Assembly (NCBI GenBank): GCA_910577825.1
Contig: CAJTOK010000086.1
Coordinates: forward strand, 1 to 5,468
Direction of reading: 5' to 3'
Source of the DNA: an uncultured Lachnospiraceae bacterium
GTDB taxonomy: Bacteria; Bacillota; Clostridia; Lachnospirales; Lachnospiraceae
DNA length: 5,468 nucleotides
The notes below the pieces were generated by a model, which saw only the letters and a program-made list of their open reading frames with translations, was not told where the DNA came from and ran no database searches. Position numbers and translations under genes: made by a program. Positions 1-5,012 of the stretch are shown here, piece after piece (the first letter of the stretch is position 1; the number at the start of each line of letters is the position of its first letter).

Positions 1-356
1 GCTTCCGCCTTAGTAGCAGTATTATCAATAAGTTTTTCCTGAGCAACTAAATTACGATTATTTAAAAAATTATGATACAATCCTTTAAAATTAGTTCTAT
101 AATCAACTGTGGGAGCATTACCTGCACTCAATGAAGCAGCAGGTCCCGGCGCTTGATTTAATAAAGCTGCTTTAGAAAATCCAGAATTAGCTAAATCTTG
201 ACTAGAATATTTATACTTATTCTTCTGCCAATCCATATTAAAATTATTCAATCTTTTTTGCTCATCAAGAACATCTTCAGACATCCGTTTATTAATATCC
301 GTAGTAATCATATTCGCAGCAGTATCAATTAATCCACCAAATAAATCTAAAGGCAT
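1..356 (-). CDS. VP2 DNA pilot (minor spike) protein, N-terminal part, cut by the window end
   Basis: This is the first 118 codons of the microvirus pilot protein, a minor virion protein thought to help deliver the genome through the host envelope. Translation starts at the ATG at 356-354, behind GGTGAT, and stays open to the window edge. The start MPLDLFGGLIDTAANM is followed by a charged stretch (about residues 23-50) around DEQKRLNNFNMDWQKNKYKY. Then comes SSQDLANSGFSKAALLNQ and an Ala/Gly/Pro-rich stretch. This resembles the gokushovirus VP2 pattern in which a Trp-Gln-containing helix precedes an 'AxLxxAGLNP'-like segment and a small-residue-rich region. The rest of the gene is at 5468-5013, so the molecule is read as circular. 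The upstream 103-aa gene ends 9 nt before the start, which suggests co-translation. VP2 sequences diverge quickly, so the assignment rests on both composition and position. Confidence 0.8.
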   Translation of the reverse strand, partial: MPLDLFGGLIDTAANMITTDINKRMSEDVLDEQKRLNNFNMDWQKNKYKYSSQDLANSGFSKAALLNQAPGPAASLSAGNAPTVDYRTNFKGLYHNFLNNRNLVAQEKLIDNTATKAE

Positions 357-365
357 AAATCACCA

Positions 366-677
366 TCACTTAAATAAATTTAAATAATCAGACTTAGACA
401 AAATAGTATTAATTCTATCTATATTATCTCTATAATTGTTTAACCTAGCATTAATATTATACAAAGAATCAGATTTCATTTCAACAAGTTCTTCGAGCTT
501 TTTAATATAATTATAAAGAAAATTCATTCTAGTAATTAATTCTTCGTAATAAGAAAGAAACTCACTAAATTTTAAAGGAGAGTTATATTTATTATACATC
601 TTTTTCAACTCAGACACATTAAAATTTAAGTCTTTAAATAAACTATCTAATTTTACATTATTATCAATATTTTTCAT
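366..677 (-). CDS. Unknown 103-aa helical protein between the inverted repeat and VP2
   Basis: I do not recognise this protein. I place the start at the ATG at 677-675 because GGAG (689-686) lies 8 nt upstream; an upstream in-frame ATG at 719 would start inside the 707-750 inverted repeat and lacks a good SD. The product is Lys/Asn/Leu-rich and charged, with no signal peptide or membrane segment. Residues about 53-93 (from LYNYIKKLEELVEMKSD onward) look alpha-helical, with heptad-like Leu/Ile/Met spacing, so a short coiled coil is plausible. It ends with TGA at 368-366, only 9 nt before the VP2 start, so it probably shares a transcript with VP2. Possible roles include an accessory virion or assembly factor or an anti-host protein; nothing in the sequence decides between these. 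That it is a real gene is supported by the open frame, the SD and the tight fit to VP2. Confidence 0.75.
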   Translation of the reverse strand: MKNIDNNVKLDSLFKDLNFNVSELKKMYNKYNSPLKFSEFLSYYEELITRMNFLYNYIKKLEELVEMKSDSLYNINARLNNYRDNIDRINTILSKSDYLNLFK

Positions 678-685
678 AATTTTTA

Positions 686-689
686 CTCC
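686..689 (-). promoter_or_regulatory. RBS that fixes the start of the 103-aa gene
   Basis: GGAG on the minus strand lies 8 nt before the ATG at 677. It favours this start over the in-frame ATG at 719, which would add 14 hydrophobic residues and begin inside an inverted repeat. Confidence 0.6.
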
Positions 690-706
690 GTAAAAATAAA
701 AAATGG

Positions 707-750
707 TGTCAACTAGCATATATATATCAAGTAGGTGTAGCTAGTTGACA
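707..750 (-). repeat. Perfect 11-bp inverted repeat with a 22-nt AT-rich spacer
   Basis: The arms TGTCAACTAGC (707-717) and GCTAGTTGACA (740-750) are perfectly complementary and separated by 22 nt that include a TATATATAT run. The repeat fills most of the gap between the 148-aa gene (ends at 784) and the 103-aa gene (starts at 677). On the transcribed (minus) strand the second arm is followed by CCATTTTTTATTTTTA, so it could act as a weak or conditional terminator. The stem has only five G:C pairs and the loop is long, so an operator, a recombination site or a single-stranded DNA hairpin is equally possible. Confidence 0.7.
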
Positions 751-783
751 TAAATAAAATTTTAAGGCAAAATTATTTTTGAC

Positions 784-1230
784 TTAAGATGGAAACACAA
801 TTTTAAATTTCTCTTTTTCTTTACAAGTGTCTAATATACAGTCATAAAAAGAAAGTCCTAAATAAATAAAGTCAAAATTAATATAATAAAATATATCTGT
901 AATACTATATGTAGCAAAATAAAAATATGACTGAAATAATTTATCCATTATAGATAAATAAAGTAAAGTAGCATCATCAAATCTAATAGCTTTCTCATTA
1001 TAAAAAAACTTACGTAATCTAACACAATCATCATAATTTGAAGAAAAAAGAGAAGAAATATAAGAATAATATTGCAATGACTCTTCTGAAGTCATTTTTT
1101 TCAATTTATAAAGCTGTATAAAATCATACTCAGAATCAGTTAAAAAATCCAAATAAGAAGGATTGTAATAAGATACCATAGATTGACAAAGTTTAACAGC
1201 AGGATATAATTTAGAAGATTTTGTTACCAT
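784..1230 (-). CDS. Unknown 148-aa Tyr/Phe-rich protein downstream of the terminator
   Basis: I do not recognise this protein. The start is placed at the ATG at 1230-1228 because a strong SD, GAGGTGAT (1242-1235), sits just before it; the longer reading from 1272 adds 14 hydrophobic residues from a region of tandem repeats without an SD. The product is unusually aromatic: I count 19 Tyr and 15 Phe in 148 residues. It has four Cys (15, 69, 131, 136). Residues about 87-132 are hydrophobic and aromatic (for example QSYFYFATYSI and IFYYINFDFIYLGLSFYD), with scattered Asp. This does not look like a clean transmembrane helix but could be an amphipathic membrane-associated or compact all-helical domain. 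The C-terminus is charged (CKEKEKFKIVFPS). It is the first gene after the VP3 terminator, with repeats and a possible promoter upstream, so it may be expressed separately from the capsid genes. Confidence 0.78.
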   Translation of the reverse strand: MVTKSSKLYPAVKLCQSMVSYYNPSYLDFLTDSEYDFIQLYKLKKMTSEESLQYYSYISSLFSSNYDDCVRLRKFFYNEKAIRFDDATLLYLSIMDKLFQSYFYFATYSITDIFYYINFDFIYLGLSFYDCILDTCKEKEKFKIVFPS

Positions 1231-1234
1231 AATA

Positions 1235-1242
1235 ATCACCTC
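1235..1242 (-). promoter_or_regulatory. Strong extended RBS that fixes the start of the 148-aa gene
   Basis: GAGGTGAT matches eight bases of the complement of the canonical 16S rRNA 3' end and lies 4 nt before the ATG at 1230. It is the longest SD match I see in the window and is the reason for choosing 1230 over 1272. Confidence 0.7.
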
Positions 1243-1259
1243 AATAATAAGTATAATTA

Positions 1260-1288
1260 AATATATAATCAATTAATCAATTAATCAA
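1260..1288 (-). promoter_or_regulatory. Possible sigma70-like promoter for the 148-aa gene
   Basis: On the minus strand TTGATT (1288-1283) and TATATT (1265-1260) are separated by exactly 17 nt. The -35-like box is part of the first copy of the tandem repeat. The position, after the terminator and about 30 nt before the SD of the 148-aa gene, is right for a promoter. The region is so AT-rich that such matches occur easily, so this is tentative. Confidence 0.35.
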
Positions 1289-1290
1289 TT
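1267..1290. repeat. Three tandem copies of an 8-bp unit
   Basis: AATCAATT occurs three times in a row without mismatch (1267-1274, 1275-1282, 1283-1290; AATTGATT on the minus strand). It lies in the non-coding gap between the structured region and the 148-aa gene and overlaps the possible promoter. It could be iteron-like binding sites for a protein, an operator, or simply polymerase-slippage repeats. Confidence 0.75.
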
Positions 1291-1303
1291 AAATAAATTT
1301 AAA

Positions 1304-1325
1304 TCTACACAATTTCTACACATTT
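1304..1325. repeat. Two 11-nt direct repeats starting with TCTACACA
   Basis: TCTACACAATT (1304-1314) is followed directly by TCTACACATTT (1315-1325), identical in the first eight bases. The 11-nt period is close to one helical turn. The repeats sit between the structured hairpin region and the 8-bp tandem repeats. Function is unknown; a protein-binding site is possible. Confidence 0.55.
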
Positions 1326-1339
1326 TAACAGGAATAAAC

Positions 1340-1404
1340 GGGCTTTTTTACGGCTCAAAGTGGAGTGTTTCGCCTTGATAGCTATCGCTATAAAAAAAAA
1401 GCCC
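1340..1404. other. Structured intergenic region, candidate origin or packaging signal
   Basis: This block is visibly richer in G+C than its surroundings. GGGCTTTTTT (1340-1349) is complementary to AAAAAAGCCC (1395-1404), which closes a loop of 45 nt. The loop contains a small hairpin, ATAGC/GCTAT (1378-1382 with 1387-1391), around the 10-bp palindrome GATAGCTATC (1377-1386). It may also hold a weak GGC/GCC pairing (1352-1354 with 1372-1374). In single-stranded virion DNA this could fold into a branched structure. Microvirus replication origins and packaging signals include intergenic single-stranded hairpins, so this is the best candidate in the window, but I see no certain nick-site match. 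The outer arm is shared with the terminator hairpin. Confidence 0.5.
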
Positions 1405-1429
1405 TTATTTTGACTTATAAGGGCTTTTT
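1392..1429 (-). terminator. Strong intrinsic terminator after VP3
   Basis: ATAAGGGC (1424-1417 read on the minus strand as GCCCTTAT) pairs perfectly with 1408-1401 around an 8-nt loop (1409-1416). The stem extends through A:T pairs to 1396 and 1429. On the transcribed minus strand the stem runs straight into nine T residues (1400-1392). It begins about 38 nt after the VP3 stop and is the only convincing Rho-independent terminator in the window, so it probably ends the main transcript carrying Rep, VP5, VP1 and VP3. Confidence 0.88.
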
Positions 1430-1466
1430 AAATAAAAAGAATATAAATATATAAAAAATATATTAT

Positions 1467-1937
1467 CTACTTATCTGGGGCATTCTGAGAAGAATTAGAG
1501 GTAAATTTACTAAAATTATCTTCATAGAATTTTTTATATTTATCCTGGTCAGCCTGATTACGCCGAAATTCATCCTGCTTACGCTTATTAAATAAATCTT
1601 TATATTCGTCTAATTTAGAATTAAAGTAATCCATGTCTTTTTTTGCTAAATAAGGGTCACGAGACTTAAGTAATGATGGTAATAATACATCACCATTAGA
1701 GTCAAACAAAGGTTCAACTGCAGATTGATAATATGCTGCTTTTTGAGCTGAAACAAGTCTTTCACCTGCAATCATAAAATCTAATACCTGAATGCGAGGG
1801 GGCTTGTAGCCGGCCTGCTCAGTAACACTGTAATTCTTATACCCAACTAAATCAGGATTGTCGTAAACAACACCATCAGAATCAATATAAAATAAATCTT
1901 TTTTTTCAAATCTATTATTTTTAAAAAACATACTCAT
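1467..1937 (-). CDS. VP3 internal scaffolding protein (probable)
   Basis: This 156-aa protein is the likely counterpart of gokushovirus VP3, the internal scaffold that drives procapsid assembly and is then lost. The assignment comes from size, position next to VP1 and pattern: an N-terminal segment with Asp/Tyr (residues 14-37), then SVTEQAGYKPPRIQVLDFM and AGERLVSAQKAAYYQ (about 38-72), and a highly charged helical tail (about 99-150) rich in Lys, Asp, Asn and Gln that should be extended or disordered. No membrane segment is present. The start is the ATG at 1937-1935, behind AAGGTGAT; a second ATG two codons on at 1931 is possible. The gene follows VP1 by 11 nt and is followed by the terminator at 1429-1392. 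Similarity to typical VP3 is weak, and finding VP3 after VP1 is unusual, so another virion or assembly role remains possible. Confidence 0.65.
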   Translation of the reverse strand: MSMFFKNNRFEKKDLFYIDSDGVVYDNPDLVGYKNYSVTEQAGYKPPRIQVLDFMIAGERLVSAQKAAYYQSAVEPLFDSNGDVLLPSLLKSRDPYLAKKDMDYFNSKLDEYKDLFNKRKQDEFRRNQADQDKYKKFYEDNFSKFTSNSSQNAPDK

Positions 1938-1948
1938 AAATCACCTTT

Positions 1949-3799
1949 TTAAAAATGATCGATAAGACCAGGCTCGCCAATAATAGGCATAGGTCTAACA
2001 CACTTAATTTTAAATGAATGTTCCATAATAAATTCTGGAGTATCAAGAATATCTGTTACTTGAAAAATATCAGCTCTAGGCTTACACTCGCTAAAAGAAG
2101 AATTTAAAAATGGCAAGTTAACATCATCAAAAACACGAGCTAAATGCCAAGGATAATAAGACTCTCTCGTATCATGCTCAGCCATCTTACCAGATACAGT
2201 ATTGCGACTCCAACGCAATTCGTCGTAAATTCCCTGATAACCAAAAATTTTAGTTGGGTCAAAAGTATCACTTGCAGATGTAACATATATTTCACTATTA
2301 GTAATACCCTGTTCACTCAAATGCATAAATTCTGGATATGGGTATTCAAGTGAAGTACTATACTGAAATTCACGAGGAATACCTTGAAAATAAGCAGTTT
2401 TTGGGCGAATCCAAAACAAAACAAGAATATATCCAAACTCTTCAACAAAATATGAAGTAATAACGCCTGATTGATTGCCAGAAACAGCCTTGCCTGAGTA
2501 ACTACCCAAATCAGATATTTTACCATTAATCTCAGTAGCTGCAGTAGATGTAACATCACTGATAACAATAGGAAATCTAGTACCACCAATATATTCAGCT
2601 CTATCAAGTCGTGAATCAGTAGGACTGACGTTAAAATGATTAGTTAAAAATTCAGTATATCGAATACCGCCACGAGCATTACGCTCAAAAAACTTTTGGA
2701 GCTGAACAGCAACACGTAAGTCAGAAATAGACAATCCATCAAAAACATTTGCATGTATATCTTTAAGTAAATTTTGAGCTAATGAAGATGCAGTAATATT
2801 AAGTTCGATAGGAGTAGGTGTTTCAGCTGTAGACGATCCTTTTGTAAATACAACACGATTACCTTGCCCTAAAAAATCATTAAAAGGAACAACATTGCCA
2901 GATGCCCAAGCATTTCTATCTGTGCCTAAATAACGAGTCTGAGGACTACCTTTAGAAAACAAATTAGAAAGTTTACCTATATTAATAATGTCAGATGAAT
3001 TTATATCACTATTAACTTCAATACTACCATCAAAAGGTATAATAGGAGCTGTACCACGCTGCTGAAAAGGCAACGCTGAAGTAAAATAGTCCTTCAACCA
3101 ATTTACAAAAAGCATACCATATGAATTAGATGGTACTTTTGACTTATCCTTAAAAAAGTAATCAGCAAAAATAGGATTAAATAAAAATGATGGTGTTGGA
3201 TTATTTATTTTTTTAAAAAAAATAGAACTCTGCAAATTTTCATTCCTGAAATACTGATCCCAAATCTGATAATAAGCACGCAATGGCAATGAAGTAGGTA
3301 ATAATTCACGAGGGAAATTATAAGTAAATTTTTTATCTTTTCCAGTGCCAGACGCTGTATATATCTTCAAAGGTTTCGTAAGATAAGGAAATAACCCAAG
3401 ACGCTTGTCAACATAGTCATTAGTAACAACTTCAAAAGATCCAATTTTTGATTTATCAAAATCTAAAGGTATATCAAATAATTTTGGAACAACTTTTGAA
3501 AAATCACCATCCTCACCACCAGTAATAAATTCTTCAAAATCATCATCCAAAAGGCGAGAAGGGCTAAAAAAAACTGCATATTCTGCAAGCATATCAACAT
3601 AAGCAGGGTAGTTAAGAGGCATAGCACGTATAATACTCTCAATATCAATAATCCACTTATCGCCTGGCATAGTAAACTTACACATAACAGGATAAAGTAA
3701 TCCCATATTATGTGTTGACAAATTAGTATGAGACAAATCAAAAGCAGAACGCTCAGTTCTAACTTTACCAATTTCTCGAAAAGCTTTATTTAATGACAT
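1949..3799 (-). CDS. VP1 major capsid protein
   Basis: This is the Microviridae major capsid protein, the jelly-roll subunit that builds the T=1 shell. Recognisable gokushovirus blocks appear in order: RSAFDLSH (residues 17-24), the MPGD-containing strand near 44-47, FFSPSRLLDDDFEEF (77-91), LPLRAYYQIWDQYFRNENLQ (171-190), DYFTSALPFQQRG (237-249), LRVAVQLQKFFERNARGG (361-378) followed by RYTEFLTNHFNVSPTDSRL (380-398), EYIGGTRFPI (402-411), FGYQGIYDELRWSRNTVSGK (519-538) and WHLARVF (551-557). At 616 residues it is longer than the roughly 530-560 I associate with many gokushoviruses; extra length may lie around residues 95-165 and 190-235, in the zone of surface insertions. The start ATG at 3799 has TAGGAG (3811-3806) 6 nt upstream. 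It follows VP5 by 19 nt and precedes VP3 by 11 nt, in one transcription unit. Confidence 0.98.
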   Translation of the reverse strand: MSLNKAFREIGKVRTERSAFDLSHTNLSTHNMGLLYPVMCKFTMPGDKWIIDIESIIRAMPLNYPAYVDMLAEYAVFFSPSRLLDDDFEEFITGGEDGDFSKVVPKLFDIPLDFDKSKIGSFEVVTNDYVDKRLGLFPYLTKPLKIYTASGTGKDKKFTYNFPRELLPTSLPLRAYYQIWDQYFRNENLQSSIFFKKINNPTPSFLFNPIFADYFFKDKSKVPSNSYGMLFVNWLKDYFTSALPFQQRGTAPIIPFDGSIEVNSDINSSDIINIGKLSNLFSKGSPQTRYLGTDRNAWASGNVVPFNDFLGQGNRVVFTKGSSTAETPTPIELNITASSLAQNLLKDIHANVFDGLSISDLRVAVQLQKFFERNARGGIRYTEFLTNHFNVSPTDSRLDRAEYIGGTRFPIVISDVTSTAATEINGKISDLGSYSGKAVSGNQSGVITSYFVEEFGYILVLFWIRPKTAYFQGIPREFQYSTSLEYPYPEFMHLSEQGITNSEIYVTSASDTFDPTKIFGYQGIYDELRWSRNTVSGKMAEHDTRESYYPWHLARVFDDVNLPFLNSSFSECKPRADIFQVTDILDTPEFIMEHSFKIKCVRPMPIIGEPGLIDHF

Positions 3800-3818
3800 A
3801 AAAAACTCCTACACATTT

Positions 3819-4082
3819 TTAATTGCGAGACAGACCAAGTTTATTATTAATAAGCTCTTGACCTTGAGTTAAATTACATATCAAAGAAAAATCTGATGAA
3901 GTAATACGACCTTCAACAGCATCATATTCACCAATCTCATAAAGGTCAAATTGATTTAAAGTATGCTCGTGACCTTTAAACTGAACAAGACAATCACGAA
4001 CAGCACTTTCTCTTGCAGGGCTAAAAAAAGGAACACCTGCAGGTGTATTACTTAACTTATCTTTAACAATAAAAATTTTCAT
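3819..4082 (-). CDS. VP5 non-structural protein (DNA synthesis/packaging type)
   Basis: This 87-aa protein matches the small gokushovirus VP5 family, which by analogy with phiX174 gpC is thought to help switch replication towards single-stranded DNA synthesis and packaging. The family pattern is visible: a short beta-strand start (MKIFIVKDK), a PFF motif with following Ala/Arg helix (residues 18-33, PFFSPARESAVRDCLVQF), and the conserved ending-type block FDLYEIGEYDAVEGRI (about 45-60), where 'LYxIGxxDxxxG' is typical. There is no signal peptide or membrane segment. The start ATG (4082-4080) overlaps the VP4 stop (TGA 4081-4079) as ATGA, and its TAGGAG SD (4094-4089) lies inside the VP4 coding sequence, so translation is probably coupled to Rep. 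The biochemical role in gokushoviruses is mostly inferred. Confidence 0.88.
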   Translation of the reverse strand: MKIFIVKDKLSNTPAGVPFFSPARESAVRDCLVQFKGHEHTLNQFDLYEIGEYDAVEGRITSSDFSLICNLTQGQELINNKLGLSRN

Positions 4083-4900
4083 ATTTTACTCCTATTAGTA
4101 TAAATTTTATTTTTTACAGTAGACAATATTTCTCGTTCATCAAAATAACCAATATCATACAATTTTTCAACAAAAGCAGAAATATCACCATCAAATTCAA
4201 GACTTAATTTTTGAGACAACTTTAAAAAATGGTCAAAAATCTTTTTATCAACAAAATCAGAATATTCAGGGTTATCAGCAATCAAACCCAACTTTTCACG
4301 AAAATAACGAGGAACAGGAAATTTTTTTCCTGAAAAAGTAAAACTCATTTCACGAATATATTCATCAGAATTTTTATAAATAAAAGATGTTCCCAAATTT
4401 TTACTCATAAGTCTAAATGCTGGAACAAATCCAGCCTCTTCAAAATCATCCGATTCAGAATCAGAAATCTTTTTATTGACATATCCAGTAACATAAGATA
4501 TAGATTTAGATTGAACAGCACCTATATCAACATTACCATAATACCAACATTTTTTTATAACATCAATGTCAAATAAATAAACATTGAACAAAATTAAATG
4601 ATAATGCTTTCGATGAGTTAAATCGCCATACTCACCAACGGCAAAATATTTAATTTTACGACCTTTCAAAGACTTTCTAAGCCTTTTCAAAAACAACTGC
4701 ACATCAGATTTACACAAAGTAGCAGTATCATAATAATCGTCAGAAAAAGTCAAAGTAACAAATAAACTATGAGGCGATTCACCTAATTCAGCGCAAAGCC
4801 TAATACTCCACTCTCTTGCTATTTTCTGACGACACTCAAAACATTTACGACAATCTACATAAATATCTTTAGATTTCAAATAAATAGGAGAATAACACAT
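4079..4900 (-). CDS. VP4 replication initiator protein (HUH endonuclease, rolling-circle Rep)
   Basis: This 273-aa protein is the Microviridae Rep that nicks the double-stranded replicative form at the origin and stays joined to the 5' end while rolling-circle replication proceeds. The N-terminus holds a Cys cluster (C2, C17, C20, C23; CRKCFECRQKIAREWSIR) typical of gokushovirus VP4. Motif I is LFVTLTFSDD (46-55). The metal-binding HUH motif is H99-Y100-H101 in GEYGDLTHRKHYHLILF. The catalytic-tyrosine motif is SYVTGYVNKKI (135-145), with Y136 and Y140 as candidate nucleophiles and K143/K144 behind. Length is normal for the family. The start ATG at 4900 follows the TAA of the J-like gene with no gap and in the same frame; the nearest SD-like sequence, AGAGGTGG (4921-4914), lies within that gene. 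The 3' end overlaps VP5 by 4 nt. Confidence 0.96.
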   Translation of the reverse strand: MCYSPIYLKSKDIYVDCRKCFECRQKIAREWSIRLCAELGESPHSLFVTLTFSDDYYDTATLCKSDVQLFLKRLRKSLKGRKIKYFAVGEYGDLTHRKHYHLILFNVYLFDIDVIKKCWYYGNVDIGAVQSKSISYVTGYVNKKISDSESDDFEEAGFVPAFRLMSKNLGTSFIYKNSDEYIREMSFTFSGKKFPVPRYFREKLGLIADNPEYSDFVDKKIFDHFLKLSQKLSLEFDGDISAFVEKLYDIGYFDEREILSTVKNKIYTNRSKI

Positions 4901-4984
4901 TTACATTTGAATACCACCTCTAGTATTGCCATAATGAACAATTTTTTTACCACGATACATCATACGAAGTTTACGATTTTTCAT
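4901..4984 (-). CDS. 27-aa basic J-like/VP8-like DNA-packaging peptide
   Basis: A 27-residue open frame starts at the ATG at 4984-4982 behind a perfect GGAGG (4994-4990, 5-nt spacer) and ends with TAA at 4903-4901. The peptide has eight Lys/Arg and no acidic residue. It begins MKNRKLRMMYRGKK and ends NTRGGIQM. A very small Arg/Lys-rich protein ending in an 'RGG-hydrophobic' tail is, as I recall, common in gokushoviruses, and corresponds in role to phiX174 gpJ, which binds and condenses the packaged genome inside the capsid. It is shorter than phiX174 J (38 residues). It sits between VP2 (28-nt gap) and VP4 (no gap), in the same frame as VP4. The DNA-binding role is inferred from charge and position. 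Confidence 0.75.
   Translation of the reverse strand: MKNRKLRMMYRGKKIVHYGNTRGGIQM
4911..4921 (-). promoter_or_regulatory. SD-like sequence for Rep embedded in the J-like gene
   Basis: AGAGGTGGTAT on the minus strand contains GAGGTG, complementary to the 16S rRNA tail. It is also the codons for Arg-Gly-Gly of the J-like peptide. The GAGG core is about 16 nt from the Rep ATG, longer than usual, so reinitiation after the adjacent TAA may contribute to Rep translation. Confidence 0.45.
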
Positions 4985-4989
4985 AATAA

Positions 4990-4994
4990 CCTCC
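4990..4994 (-). promoter_or_regulatory. RBS of the 27-aa J-like gene
   Basis: A perfect GGAGG lies 5 nt before the ATG at 4984, in the 28-nt gap after the VP2 stop. For so short a frame this is the main evidence that it is translated. Confidence 0.7.
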
Positions 4995-5012
4995 AAAAAA
5001 TTTATTTATTTC

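Noticed and set aside
1373..1391. Plus-strand CTTGATA...CTATA resembling the phiX174 nick region
   Set aside because: The match is short and lies on the strand opposite to the genes, whereas the phiX174 gpA site is in the gene-sense virion strand. It is also explained by the local palindrome GATAGCTATC.
2144..2353. Plus-strand open frame of 69 codons
   Set aside because: It lies wholly antisense to the conserved part of VP1, has no good SD, and every supported gene is on the minus strand.
2317..2607. Minus-strand hydrophobic open frame inside VP1
   Set aside because: It begins with TTG without an SD. Leu/Ile-rich composition is expected from an off-frame reading of an AT-rich gene. An overlapping lysis gene like phiX174 E was considered but has no start signal here.
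3463..3771. Second minus-strand hydrophobic open frame inside VP1
   Set aside because: TTG start without a clear SD, composed of off-frame Leu/Ile/Cys runs over the conserved VP1 N-terminus; best explained as a shadow of VP1.
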